The notes: generated by a model from the letters alone, not told the origin. A stretch of 64,000 nucleotides of DNA from Riptortus pedestris (GCA_019009955.1 CM032233.1:113033501-113097500), one strand, 5' to 3'. Shown: positions 31,984 through 43,263, counted from the first letter of the stretch. Translations and numbers: made by a program.

Positions 31984-32239
31984 AAAAACCTGACACTTAG
32001 ATTTAGTCTTATAATTTTGTTAAACACTTAATATATATGTATATTAATTTTTTTAATTAAAATAATTGGTTAATCTATAGGTTATTTAAACAAAATCTTC
32101 CAAAAGTGAATAATTTTTATTGATTATTTACACAAAAATACAAAATAAAAAAAAATAAAAAGATAAATTAACACATTTAAAAAAAAAATTATTATTCATT
32201 TTTATTACAGTGCATGGTAGACTTCGCTACCCCAAGCGT
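31984..32239 (+). mobile_element. Fragment of the Tc1-like element of 33187-33789
   Basis: Nearly identical to 33207-33450, from GACACTTAGATTTAGTCTTA to ACTTCGCTACCCCAAGCGT. It lacks both inverted ends and sits inside the hAT. Confidence 0.8.
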
Positions 32240-33186
32240 CTATGAACACTACTTTAAACTGCACTACTTCTAAACGCGGCCCACGAACGTATTTGCACAC
32301 TAAAGTTTGGCCCGCAATATGTGAAGGTTGCTTGTTTTACAACATAATGGGCCATATAATTCATAATCATACTTTTTTTTAATATAACCACTTTTTATTG
32401 TAAACTAAGTAATATTCACAATTTCTATTCCAAAAGCATCTCCAACACATCAAATATACCTATTTTAAGTATTTAATAACCATTCTTAAACATATTCTAT
32501 TGTATGCACGGCGAAGAATCTTAGTATTCATAATGTTTCACATTCTCTATTGTGTGCTTTTGGCGGGAAAGGGGGAGTAATCCTTTCCCGCCTACAACCA
32601 TTGGAGCCCAATAAATGTTTTACTCGCGCTTTGATTATTAGCGCTTATCTCGTTTTACTTCGTCATACGAGAAAAGTTAATGTAACTAATGTTACTCTAA
32701 ATAACAAACTAAACAACGTTGGTTTTGTGCACGCCTGCCGAAAAACCAATAGAAAACGAAATAACGCTATTTCTAATTTCAGGCTTCCCTTTTAACCCCC
32801 ACTCCAACTAGAAATTTTAATGTAGCTTATAATCAGGATGATGTTAATACTAAATTACATAAGGAGTTTCGTTGAGTTCGGTTCAGTCTTTTCTGCCCTT
32901 TAAAATTGTTGACTCTCGCTTTAGTTTTTAGTACATGTCACGTTTAAACTTCGTTATATGATAAAAGTGTCAGTAGTTACTCGAAATAACTAACTAACAA
33001 CTTTTGTTATGTGAATAAATGCCGAAAAATCAATAGGAAACAAAATATCTCTATTAACAGATTTCCCCCAAGGGAAATCAGCTATTGAGGTCGTACACAT
33101 GACGCGAGTTTTGAAAAATTTCCTCAAATGTCCATCGATCCTACCCAGGAGATGGCGAAAATGAGGTCCGTTCAAAATTATATATA

Positions 33187-33786
33187 TACTCAACCGCAAA
33201 AAAAACCGGACACTTAGATTTAGTCTTATAATTTTGTTAAATACTTAATATATATGTATATTAATCTTTTTAATTAAAATAATTGGTTAATCTATAGGTT
33301 ATCTAAACAAAACCTTCCAAAAGTGAATAAATTTTATTGATTATTTACACAAAAATACAAAATAAAAAGATAAATTAACACATTTAAAAAAAAAATTATT
33401 ATTCATTTTTATTACAGTGAATGGTAGACTTCGCTACCCCAAGCGTTTCGGCAATGTAACGTAAGCTCCGGCCTTCCATCTAAGTTTGAAAGACCCATTA
33501 TTCTGGACCGAAATAAAAATAAAACATTAATTAAAGAAAATGCTTGGTTAATAATTAAAGATGTTTAAATGTGCGAAAAACTACTTACAGTTTAGAATAG
33601 ATCAACTTCACGACAAATAAATCTAATCTGAGGTTTATCTAATTGTTTACTAATCCTGAAGGGATTAGTTCAATGGACTTAGACTCTAAATTCTCTGTAA
33701 TAACTAGAATACCCACATAAAGAAAATTGCTAAAAATTAGCTTTTAATACGACAAAAATGAAGGGTCCGGTTTTTTTTGCGGTTGA

Positions 33787-33789
<3 letters not shown>
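33187..33789 (-). mobile_element. Tc1/mariner-type deletion derivative
   Basis: Inverted ends ACTCAACCGCAAAAAAAACC and, at the other side inverted, the same ACTCAACCGCAAAAAAAACC, each next to TA. Length 603 bp. It keeps only the first DNA-binding helix-turn-helix of a transposase (33411-33479) and is too short for a full gene, so it needs a helper. Confidence 0.8.
33411..33479 (-). pseudogene. Tc1-type transposase N-terminal HTH scrap
   Basis: The minus strand reads MEGRSLRYIAETLGVAKSTI, the typical first helix-turn-helix of Tc1-like transposases. There are stops just upstream and no catalytic domain downstream. Confidence 0.7.
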
Positions 33790-33877
<88 letters not shown>

Positions 33878-33894
33878 TATATATATAGATATAT

Positions 33895-33948
<54 letters not shown>
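33790..33948. repeat. (AT)n-(GATA)n tract
   Basis: About 55 bases of AT, then eight or so GATA units (33844-33876), then more AT. It forms the HINE microsatellite beside the Tc1-like insertion. Confidence 0.9.
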
Positions 33949-33951
<3 letters not shown>

Positions 33952-34611
33952 TCTGTTATCGCTCTAGCGTTTGCAATTTTTGTTTGGTCATTACCTAAGT
34001 TCATATTTAATCGTTTTATGTAAAAAAAAGATCAAGTTCGTTAATGGCTGAAATCGGACCATTGGGAGGGGGGTTTAGAGGGGGGGGTTTTGAAAATTCG
34101 AAATATCTCCGTTATTATGCGTCGGATTGAAAAATTGTAAAGAATCAATCTTATTACAAATTAAATTTACTATAAATATTGTTCAATACATTGTTTCTGT
34201 ATCTTGAATATTAACCGAGATATTTGCATTTGTATTGTGTGTGTGGTCGGCAGGAGTCGGCTTGTTAGGCACTTTCAGCCGAGAGCTAGTGCGGCTGTTT
34301 TCTTAACTATTCGTCCCTCGTGAATAGGTTTAGAGATTCCTTACTATTGCTGCCGTTATTAGGCAGATTTCTCTATTGTAAAACTTCACGTGGGAAATCT
34401 GCTTAGTTTACGCAGCCCCTGCGTGACGGACTTTTTTTAATTTCAGACATCCCTTAGAACCCCCAAACCTGTTAGTTTCAGAGAATATTAGTGTAGCCTA
34501 TAATCTAAGTTGGGTTAATAGTAATATACGTACTAAATTCACATTCGGTGCAGCCGTTTATGCTTGAAAATGTAACAAACACACAAAATCCAAAGATTGC
34601 ATATATCCCAT

Positions 34612-34697
34612 CCCGATCAATGGACATTTGAAGATATTTTTCGAAAACTGCTTCATATCTACGGTCAGAATGGATGATCCTGATAAGGGAAATCTGC
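34612..34697 (-). mobile_element. HINE 5' scrap
   Basis: CCGATCAATGGACATTTGAAG, ATTTTTCGAAAACTGCTTCAT and AAGGGAAATCTGCC match the 5' end of the family. Confidence 0.6.
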
Positions 34698-35235
34698 CAA
34701 TAGGAAAAAAGCATAGTATTGAAATCTATTGTTGAAATGTGCAATGTATGCGTAAAGAAATTACTTCGGGATTTAAAATATGAACTCTTATTTCATGGAG
34801 GGTACGAATAGAAGTATCAAACAAGGAGCTTAAGAATAACGATTGGCTTAATCCCTAGCCAATCAATATTCATCTACCTCAACTAGTCCTAATATTGGAT
34901 CAGGCTAACCTAATACCGGATAAACATCCTCCTGTTCCACAAGAGCTATCTATAAACGAATTGTTTTTGTTAGTATATATTACAAAAGCTAATCCAATAA
35001 TTCACATACACCATCCTATGTGTGGGCGCTATTCTAAAGCAGCCTCTACCAATTTATTTCCAGCTTTGAACCCTCAGAAAATACATTATCATTTTCTGTA
35101 TTCAAGCCTTTTGACATTATTGTTCAATTACGGCAATTAACCTACGCTCCAATAGCTGTTTGACCATTGCAACACGCTAATTTAATGTTTCACGTAATTC
35201 ACCAGAATGAATTTTAAACAATGCCTGTAGATAAT
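34698..35235. other. Non-coding, nothing recognised
   Basis: An 81-codon plus ORF (34895-35140) shows no domain and is probably chance. Confidence 0.35.
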
Positions 35236-35330
35236 GTTCCCTTGACGCGATTTTCGAAAAAGTTCCTCAAATGCCCATCGATCCTACCTAGTTGACGACG
35301 AAAATGAGGTCCAATCAAAATTATATAAGT
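35236..35330 (+). mobile_element. HINE 5' fragment
   Basis: CTTGACGCGATTTTCGAAAA, GCCCATCGATCCTACCTAG and GACGAAAATGAGGTCCAATC, ending at a short TATATAA. Confidence 0.6.
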
Positions 35331-35339
35331 TGACTTTAC

Positions 35340-35700
35340 CGACCTTGGAGATCTTTAGCCATCATTACAAGTATCATCTGCCAAGTAGTACTTCTGCCAA
35401 TCATGAGTGAAGTACTTCTGCCAATCATGGGCGATGGCTTTCCAGTCCACTAAATGTTCTCATCTTCGATCTTCCACGTACCCACTACAGTCGCCTTCAT
35501 TGTCTTGTGTAGGGAGCAGGATGGGTTGCTTCTTGCCACATGTCCTGCCCATTGTAACCATTTAGCTTCCTTATCATGTGAAGTCGACTGTCTCGATTGA
35601 GATATGATCTCTTCTATAGACTTCCTTCTCCAAAGTCCTAAGTCACCACTTCGGGTCTATCATGGCTCTAGGAACCTTGTTCACAAACCTTTCATCCATT
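35340..35700 (-). pseudogene. Non-LTR retroposon C-terminus, degraded
   Basis: On the minus strand LKWLQWAGHVARSNPSCSLH (35480-35570) is the post-reverse-transcriptase W-GHV-R motif common to RTE- and Jockey-like polyproteins, followed by WKIED and WTGKP-like pieces. Several frames are needed. A 29-bp direct repeat (AGTACTTCTGCCAATCATG) occurs at 35383-35435. Confidence 0.5.
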
Positions 35701-35728
35701 GTTTCTCCATTGTTTAATTATAAAAAAA

Positions 35729-36397
35729 GTCCGTCACGCAGGGGCTGCGTAAACAAAGTAGATTTCCCACGTGAAGTTTTACAATCTACATACTAGTAAC
35801 AGATAATACCACCGTGAATATTAAGTGAATAAATACAAACGATAATGAGAAATCCTTCCTGAAATTTTATAAACCCCCCAAACGAAGGGGTCTGAATTGT
35901 ATGCAAACACTCTTCCAACCGCTCAGAGCTGAATAGATAACAGAGCTTTGCTGAAGGCTGAAAACTGAAAAATGCCAATATCTCGGTTATTATTAAAGGT
36001 AAGGAATAAATACATGTAACGATATTTATAGTCCATTTCATTTGCAATAAGATTGGTTCTATACAGTTTGTATATCTGACGTATTGTAACAAGGATATTT
36101 CGAAAATCCTCCTTCTCCTACTGGTCCGATTTCAGCCATTAACGAACTTGATCTTTCTTTTTACATAAAACGATTAAATATCGAGTTAGGTAAAGATCAA
36201 ACAAAAATTGCGTTAACAGATAAATGTGTAGATGACGAAAATGAGGTCCGTTCAAAATTGCATGTATATATATCTTATTGAAAGGACCTCATTTTCGTCA
36301 TTTCCTGGGTAGGATCGATGGACAATTGAAGAAAATATTCGAAAATTGCTTCATAAGTACGACCTCAATAGCTGATTTCCGTTAAGGTAAATCTGCT
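35729..36397 (-). mobile_element. HINE with foldback at the microsatellite
   Basis: GTCCGTCACGCAGGGGCTGCG to TTAAGGTAAATCTGCT. At 36233-36305 the block GATGACGAAAATGAGGTCCG occurs inverted relative to the following GGACCTCATTTTCGTCAT, with a short TATATATA between them. Confidence 0.8.
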
Positions 36398-36530
36398 AAA
36401 AATTGTATTTCCTATAAATTTTATCGTAGACATATTTTTTCTGTCATGAACATTAACCGAAATATTTGTTTTTTTTTTTAATTTTCGGCCTTCAGTAAAC
36501 CCCCACTCCTATTAATGTCATGTTAACACT
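36398..36530 (+). mobile_element. HINE middle scrap
   Basis: CATGAACATTAACCGAAATATTTG and TTTTCGGCCTTCAGTAAACC, in plus orientation, directly joined to the previous copy's tip. Confidence 0.6.
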
Positions 36531-36813
36531 AAGCTGCATTCTAGGAAAATAAATAAAACATTCAGATACATTCGAATACATTAAATATACCCTTTAAAAC
36601 TTTCCTTTAAAAATCAATGTAAGTATACATTTCTTTTTAGTTAAGCATAAAAAGTAATTGTCCTAGTATTTTTAAACTAGGTCACAATGCCCAATTATTC
36701 GTAAGTACTGAAAACTAGTTTAATTAACTTAAGAGTTTCATCTCTCCGGACTTCGTATCAACATGATAACGCATTAGGGGTAAAAAAAATACCAAGTTGT
36801 CTCCATTATGAAG

Positions 36814-36814
36814 A

Positions 36815-36868
<54 letters not shown>

Positions 36869-36920
36869 AAGAGAGAGCGAGAGAGAGATATATAGAGAGA
36901 GAGAGAGAGAGGGAGAGAGA

Positions 36921-36956
<36 letters not shown>
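36814..36956. repeat. (GA)n microsatellite
   Basis: About 140 bases of imperfect GA with GCGA and GGGA interruptions. Confidence 0.9.
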
Positions 36957-36957
<1 letters not shown>

Positions 36958-37776
36958 GATAAAGTTTGTTAGTTCTTTATCAATTTAAGCCACTCATCAC
37001 GTTGGACAAGCTGAAATAAGTCTTGCCTAAGTCATTTAGCTTCCTTAGTGACTTCAAGAGCCGTCCATCTTTCTTCAGGGCCTGTTGTAGATCACTTTCC
37101 TCATTCAGTATCGAATTCATGTGTGGGGGTTTACTTTGTGAGCCTCCTTACGTCTTAATGAAATGCAAATACAAGACTTTTCAAAGGAAATATTTGAGGC
37201 CTTTGACTGTATAAAATTGATGTTAGAGCGCTCTTAATCATATTTATTTAATGATATATACGTACTCTCATATTTTACCTGTCGTAATTCACTCCAGTGA
37301 GTTTGAGGCATGTTATTGTAATACGAATTTCACTCAACATAAATGTCGAATGTAATATATAAAATTAAGTGAAGGGTTGAAAATGTGTTCCCTAAATTCG
37401 TTTCTCGATTTCATCGCAATCGGCAACTTCAAGACAGTTTCCAGGATAATATTCACTAATAGAAACGAAATTATACTTCACAGCGTAAAGCACATATGTA
37501 TTTGTGTGTGTTTGTTTCTGTGTATGCGTATATAAAACCAGTATTATAGTAGGGAAGAAACAAAGTCATGAAAAACTAAATATAAGAATTGGAAGCATTA
37601 AACTAAAAGTTACCTACGGAACATCACAACTGAACACCATGATAGTAATGCTGAAGCTCCTAGATGAATAGCACTGGCTAAACGTATAAGTATGGATGCC
37701 AAAAATAAGTTTTTTCCAAGCATTTCGTTTGGAGTGTATTGCTTTACGGAATCAAATGTTAGACTTATCAAAAAAA
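36957..37776. other. Non-coding, nothing recognised
   Basis: A 63-codon plus ORF (37023-37214) has no recognisable domain. Nothing else assigned. Confidence 0.35.
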
Positions 37777-38241
37777 GTTGTCACGCACGGGCTGCGTAAA
37801 CTAAGCAGATTTCCCACGTGACGTTTTACAATAGAGAAATCTGCCTAATAATAACGGCAGTAGTAACGAGTCTCTAAACCAATTCACGAGGGACGAAAGC
37901 CAAATTATTTAGCGAAAGTCCCGAACATTGCCGACTTTTTGCCGATCACACACGGAATACAAATGCAAATATCTCGGTCAATATTCAAGATAGAGAATAA
38001 ATGTATAGAACAATATTTATAGTACATTTAATTTCCAATAAGATTGATTTTATACAGTTTTTCGATCTGATGCATAATAACGGAGATATTTTGAATTTTC
38101 AAAAATCTCTCCTCTAAACCCCCTCTCCCCCTGGTCGGATTTCATCCATTAACAAACTTGATTTTTCTTATTACATAAAACGATTAAATATCGAATTTGG
38201 TACCAATTAAACAAAAATTGCGACCGCTACAGCGTTAACAG

Positions 38242-38300
<59 letters not shown>

Positions 38301-38413
38301 CTAACCGACCTCATTTTCGTCATCTCCTGGGTAGGATCGATGGACATTTGAGGGAATTTTTCAAAACTCTCGTCATGAGTACGACCTCAATAGCTGATTA
38401 AGGGAAATCTGCT
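37777..38413 (-). mobile_element. HINE, near complete
   Basis: GTTGTCACGCACGGGCTGCG start, a 48-base AT tract (about 38247-38296), and an AGCTGATTAAGGGAAATCTGCT end, in which half of the palindrome is deleted. Confidence 0.8.
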
Positions 38414-38495
38414 AAAAGGGAATATAATACATCGGAAGCAGTGGAAATTCGGATTAAGTGGAGAACTACCGGAACAAGTTGCTGGCAAAAAGAAA

Positions 38496-38894
38496 TCCGT
38501 CACGCGGGGACTGCGTTAACTAAGCAGATTTCCTACGTGCGTCACATATTTGCATTTATCTCAAAGCGTAAAAGTTCAATGAGAACAATATTTAGTGTTT
38601 AGGCTTAAAAAAAATTGTGCCATGATATAATACTCGATAATATTCAATATAGAGAAGAAGTGTACATAACACCAGTTATAGAATATTACTTTTCCAATAA
38701 GATTCGTTCTATACAATATTTCGATCCGACTCATAATTGTGGAGATGTTAAGAATTCTCGAAATTCCCCATCTAAACTCCCCTCCCACTGGTCGGATTTT
38801 CATCATTAACGAACTTGATCTTTAGTTTTATATAAAAGGATTTAATGTACAGTTTGGTGACGATCAAACAAAAATTACAACCACGTATATATTG

Positions 38895-38947
<53 letters not shown>

Positions 38948-39101
38948 CTCTATAGAGAGAGAGAGAGAGAGAGAGTTTTGTACGGAGCTCATTTACTCAT
39001 CTCCTGGGTACGTTCGATTGACATTTGAGGAAATATTTTCGAAAATCGCTACAAGAATACGACGTCAATAGCTGATTTCCCTTAGTCGGGGAAATCCACT
39101 A
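38496..39101 (-). mobile_element. HINE, variant with TTTGCATTTATC 3' part
   Basis: TCCGTCACGCGGGGACTGCG start, a CTAAGCAGATTTCC block, an AT tract plus short GA run (38885-38974), and an altered tip CCCTTAGTCGGGGAAATCC. Confidence 0.75.
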
Positions 39102-39604
39102 TAATTCCAAAGTGGAATTTCTATATGAGGTAGGTGAAATTAAGTCTTACCAATCCCACTGAAAAAAGGAGGCCGAAACTTCTTGGGCATATTATAATGC
39201 ACAACAATTTTATCACAAATGCATTTGTAGGTATGTTTATAGAGCATTGTGAAAGAGGGAGGTCTACAGAGTCATATTTTGAAGACATAAACTATCTTAT
39301 TAATTTAGGCGGCATATTAATATTGACTAGCAGGATCTGAATGAACCTAATGCTTAGCCTTTATTTTTTGATGATATATATATATATATATTTTGTGGGT
39401 GGCCGCATATATTCGGGAGTGATTAACAGTAAGTGACGTTCTTAACTTATTATTTTCTTAAGTGAAATAATAGCTTGTGTGTAGGGAATAGGAAATAACT
39501 TGAATTCAAATATTGAAAACTAGGAAATGTATGGCCTATTTACTCTACTCACTGAACAGATATCTCTGGTCATTTTAAAATCTAGCGAATAAATTGTTAC
39601 ACTG

Positions 39605-39780
39605 GCCTAGAGTGTATATACTAGTTAACTCTGTACGTTGTACATTCGTTACCTTATTTGGCAAGGCTTAACACACCCAATAGGTGTCCACCTAAATTGT
39701 TAAATTTACTAAATCCCGATGTCCCTCTTTTCCTTAACCGCCTTGTTTCTCTTGTCCCTGGAGCTATCCAGGACACATTC
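39605..39780 (-). repeat. Dispersed repeat, second copy at 8815-8955
   Basis: Inverse of 8815-8955 over GTTAACT, GTACATTCGTTACC, GTGTCCACCTAAATTGTTAA and CCCTCTTTTCCTTAACC. Unidentified family. Confidence 0.55.
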
Positions 39781-40012
39781 ATTCAAGAATAAATTCATAA
39801 ATAAATTAAATAAATATTGAATAAACAAAACAGAAATGTAATTGAAACTAGTTAGTCTAGTGGGGGAAGCCCAATTATTCGTACGCGGTCCCGAAGGCGT
39901 CGCTCATACAAAGGGTCAAGGGTTTTCAGCCCCATGCTTGCGGGATCTAGTTTAATTTAAAGTTCCCTTCAAATATAATTTCAGGATTTTTAAAATGTTT
40001 TTAAGTACTTAG

Positions 40013-40015
<3 letters not shown>

Positions 40016-40059
<44 letters not shown>

Positions 40060-40325
40060 TGTCGACGCTCTAATTTTAATTTAAAACTAAAGATCAAGTT
40101 TGTTAATGGCTGACAGTGTAATAGAGGATGTGGGAGGGGTTAAATGGGAAGAATTTGGAAATATATATATTTTTTTTTTTATGCACCGGATCAATAATTG
40201 TAGAACCAATTTTATTGAAAATATAATTACCTATAAATTTGGTTACGTACATATATTCTCTATCATGAATATTAAACGAGATATTTGAATTTTTTTAGTT
40301 TTCAGCCTTCAGGAAACCTTCCCGT
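40016..40325 (+). mobile_element. HINE middle fragment
   Basis: (AT)n at 40016-40053, then TCAAGTTTGTTAATGGCTGA, CACCGGATCAATAATTG and ATTAAACGAGATATTTG, ending at TTCAGCCTTCAGGAAACC. Confidence 0.65.
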
Positions 40326-40562
40326 GTTTACATTCGCCAATATGAGTTGGGACTGACTCTTGACTACATATTTGTAAATATAAACTTTCTAAATTCATGA
40401 ATTAGGAACAGGTAAGAGCCACAGTCGATATGTGTGTGTGTGTTTATGCCCATATATTTCGTTTTGTTATATGTTTGTTTGTTTTGTTTTGGTTGATATT
40501 ATAGCCCTTAATGATCCTTCGCCACCCCTGAGCGAGACTCAAGGGAGTCGTGATTAGAGTTT

Positions 40563-41107
40563 TGAGGTTGTACTCATGACGGAATTTTCGACATTTTTCT
40601 TCAAATGTCCATCGATCCTACCTAGTTGATGACGAAAATGAGGTCCGTTCAAAACTGTGTGTATATATATATTTATCTGTTACCGCTCTAGCGTTCGCAA
40701 TTTTTGTTTGATCGTTACCGAACTCGATATTTAGTCGTTTTATGCAAAAAAAAAAAATCAAGTTGTTAATAGCTGAAATCCGACCAGGGTGAGGGGTTTA
40801 GAGGGGAGGAATTTCGAAAATTCAAAATATCTCCGTTACTGTACGTCAGTTCGAAAAATTGTACAGAATCAATGTTATTGCAAATTAAATTTACTATAAA
40901 TTTTGTTATATGCATATATTCTCTATCTTGAATATTAACCGAGATATTTGCATTTTTATTAAATCTGGGCGGCTAACGGACGAGAGTGACTTTCCCGCCA
41001 AAAGCTAGTTCGGCCGTTCCTTGACTGCTAAGCTCTCTTGAAATCTCTCTCTTGTAAAACTTAACGTGGGGAATCTGCTTAGTTTGCGCAGCCCCTGCGT
41101 GACGGAC
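40563..41107 (+). mobile_element. HINE lacking the first 30 bases
   Basis: Begins TTTTGAGGTTGTACTCATGA and runs to a perfect 3' end CGCAGCCCCTGCGTGACGGAC|TTTTT, with a very short AT tract. Confidence 0.8.
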
Positions 41108-41117
41108 TTTTTACATA

Positions 41118-41455
41118 GTGAGTGATCAACCCGACGAACAAACTCCATTATTCAGGGAGGACCAGGAATGAGTTGACTGATAGGACCCATTGTAGCTGGA
41201 GGGTCTGTGGCCGGTTACGATGGAGCCTGCACGGGAGCTAAAAGAGTCATAATCGTTAGTAATCCCCAGAGGATGTCAGTGTTATATAATCTTTAGACTC
41301 ATGCTGGCCCATAAGCACTGCAACACTAGCGCGCTTTGTTAGCGAACTCGTGAACTAATGTTCTGCCTTGGCGGGGATCGAAACTGCAACTTCAGCTCGC
41401 TGAGGGTAGTGGTTTAGGTGTGTCAACGCCTTAACACCCACGGCCACCGCACCCC
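41118..41455 (-). mobile_element. Second tRNA-like SINE family
   Basis: On the minus strand GGTGGCCGTGGGTGTTAAGG resembles an A-box region and GTTTCGATCCCCGCC is a B box about 50 bases on. The unrelated body follows. There is no clear tail or target duplication. Confidence 0.6.
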
Positions 41456-41606
41456 CCCTTATGTCCATATAACTACGTTGCATATATAGATATATGAGCA
41501 AACAAATACTCACATAGTGCACCTATATTAAAAAAGGAGGAACTGCGAGTTGAAGCTGACATACATACAAAGAGTAACGATCTAATATGTTAATAGCTGT
41601 CTTTTT

Positions 41607-41725
41607 AGCAGATTTCCCTTAAGGGAAATCAGCTATTGAGGTCGTACTCATGACGCGATTTTCGAAAATTTTCTTCAAATGTCCATCGATCCTTCCCAGG
41701 AGATGACCGAAAATGAGGTCCGTTC

Positions 41726-41776
<51 letters not shown>

Positions 41777-42437
41777 TATATATATTTGTCTGTTAACGCT
41801 CTAGCGGTCGCAATTTTTGTTTGATCGTTACGAAACTCGATATTTAACCGTTTTATGTAAAAAGACAGATTACGTTCGTTAATGGCTGAAATCGGACTCG
41901 AGGGAGGGGGTTTAGAGGGGGGATTTTCGAAAATTCTTATCTTCTCCGCTATTATGCATCAGATCGAAAAATTGTACAGAATCAATCTTATTGCAAATTG
42001 AATTTGCTATAAATATTGTTATGTACATTCATTTTCTTGAGTATTAACCGAGATAATTGCATTTTTATGAAGTCTGTGGTGGGGTATACTTCGGATTATG
42101 TCGGCCATCTTCGTCATTTATCGGCTCAGGCGGAAGCTTCTTCTAACCTGGCGTTTTTAACCTTACCTTACCTTCCTTACTTTGTGAGATTTATGCAACT
42201 ACGTTTTGTTCATCGCCCCCCCCGCCTGTATTTGTTGGACTACTAAAATTTGAGTTATTAAAATATAAATTATTCTTACAATTCAGAAGCCGTTTCAGTT
42301 GGGTATTTATTTTAATTAACTGAAAGATTTCTCATTATCTAATCACGGTGTTATTGTGTTACCAGTATGTAGATTTCTCTATTGTAAAACTTCACATGGG
42401 AAATCTGCTTAGTTTACGCAGCCCCTGCGTGACGGAC
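41607..42437 (+). mobile_element. Complete HINE, long subfamily
   Basis: TTTTT|AGCAGATTTCCCTTAAGGG to CGCAGCCCCTGCGTGACGGAC|TTT, with an AT tract at 41734-41785. It carries the extra block GGCTCAGGCGGAAGCTTCTT and CTTACCTTACCTTCCTTAC. One of the best preserved copies; 831 bp. Confidence 0.9.
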
Positions 42438-42533
42438 TTTCATATTTTTCCAGAACTAAGTCAGGTTGGTGAATTATTGGAGAAGTCCAGATGACGGAAA
42501 ATGGTACAAGGTGGAGATCTATATTTTTTTCTT

Positions 42534-42536
<3 letters not shown>

Positions 42537-42596
<60 letters not shown>
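42537..42596. repeat. (AT)n microsatellite
   Basis: About 58 bases of alternating TA with no HINE blocks beside it. Confidence 0.9.
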
Positions 42597-42598
<2 letters not shown>

Positions 42599-42831
42599 GC
42601 AAACGTCTTCACTTCCAACTAAACTGGTAGGTTTAAGGACTCCACTATTGGATTTTCTCAATACAACGGAGGAGTTTGTTTTAACGATATTTTTCCCCTG
42701 AACTGTACTCTAGTGGTATTATTGTTGGGTATATTAATCAGTCTGTCATAATCTTTATAGGGTGGGGGTTGAGCTTAGAAACGTGTTGTCAATGGTTGAA
42801 TAAAAAGTATTAAAGCCTTAATATGCATATA

Positions 42832-43200
42832 CAGGATGGAGCAGAAGAAACGCATGTTTTTCAATATTGAATAACTGGGACACGGTTTGATAAAAAATAA
42901 TAAATACAAGGAATAAATGATAGATGTTTTAATGAAGTTTTGAAATAAATATACTTTAATTAGGTTCCAAAAATATTGTCTTGGGGATGACGTCCTTCTT
43001 GCTCGATACAAATTTGGATCCTCTCCTGAATGTTACGCATGGCTCTCTCCGAAATTTCATTGAGCACGGCTTCAATTTCCTGAAGAATGGAATTCTTCAG
43101 GTCATCGATTTTGCGAGATTTGTCCATGTAGTCCTTTGATTTTATCCACAAAAAGAAGTCGCACATCGACAAACCGGGTGAGGAAGGGGGTCAGTAAACC
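42832..43200 (-). mobile_element. Tc1/mariner-type element, 3' end
   Basis: The left border TA|CAGGATGGAGCAGAAGAAAC is of the CAGGGTG-type terminal repeat, followed by the transposase tail at 42960-43172. The other end is lost before the AT tract at 43264. Confidence 0.6.
42960..43190 (-). pseudogene. Tc1/mariner-type transposase C-terminus
   Basis: The minus strand reads SSPGLSMCDFFLWIKSKDYM, then DLKNSILQEIEAVLNEISER and a tail ending at DNIFGT and a stop at 42960-42962. The CDFFLW...K motif just after the last catalytic residue, a helical DLK-I segment and a short C-terminus fit the arthropod transposase family often annotated with an N-terminal DUF4817 domain. Only the last 75 or so residues remain, so the clade is inferred. 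Confidence 0.6.
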
Positions 43201-43259
43201 TCAATATATCTCGAAATATGCTCGATAGCGACTGAAACTGCATTGTATGTGCAGCCTGC

Positions 43260-43263
<4 letters not shown>

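Larger units (their letters stand above)
31539..32338 (+). mobile_element. hAT-like element
   Basis: Near-perfect 8-bp flanks ATAACATA (31531-31538) and ACAACATA (32339-32346). The ends read TGTGGGCAACAACCGGCCCAC and, inverted, GCAACCTTCACATATTGCGGGCC, both of the GGCAAC...GGGCC type common in Charlie-like hATs. It encodes only the C-terminal scrap at 31655-31780. A relative without the internal insertion is at 14580-14805. Confidence 0.7.
33056..34431 (+). mobile_element. HINE hosting a Tc1-like insertion
   Basis: AACAGATTTCCCCCAAGGG tip, GGTCCGTTCAAAATTATATA, then the Tc1-like element, an AT/GATA tract, the central blocks and a perfect 3' end (GGGAAATCTGCTTAGTTTA, CGCAGCCCCTGCGTGACGGAC). 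It lies within the Helitron of 31403-34600. Confidence 0.8.
31403..34600 (-). mobile_element. Helitron carrying nested insertions
   Basis: The inverted 3' end lies at 31403 (ATAGCTAATGTACCCGGCTT, hairpin decayed). Family blocks run GGCAGAGCTCCACTTTGCAC, GGCTTCCCTTTTAACCCCCA near 32783 and CATTCGGTGCAGCCGTTTAT at 34543-34562. A hAT (31539-32338) and a HINE (33056-34431) interrupt it. The HINE lies in the T run of the CTATTTTTAATTTCAGGC block, which is intact in other Helitron copies. Confidence 0.7.

Noticed and set aside
33737..34004. Tyr/Ile-repeat ORFs
   Set aside because: Produced by (AT)n and GATA repeats; the same happens at 13640, 20336, 22860, 24200, 27511, 42501, 53744, 57781, 62071 and 63299.
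34895..35140. 81-codon ORF as a possible gene
   Set aside because: No domain, no conserved pattern, and AT-rich random-like composition.
41370..41455. Functional tRNA gene
   Set aside because: A- and B-box-like sequences are present, but the stems do not pair well by eye and a long SINE-like body follows.
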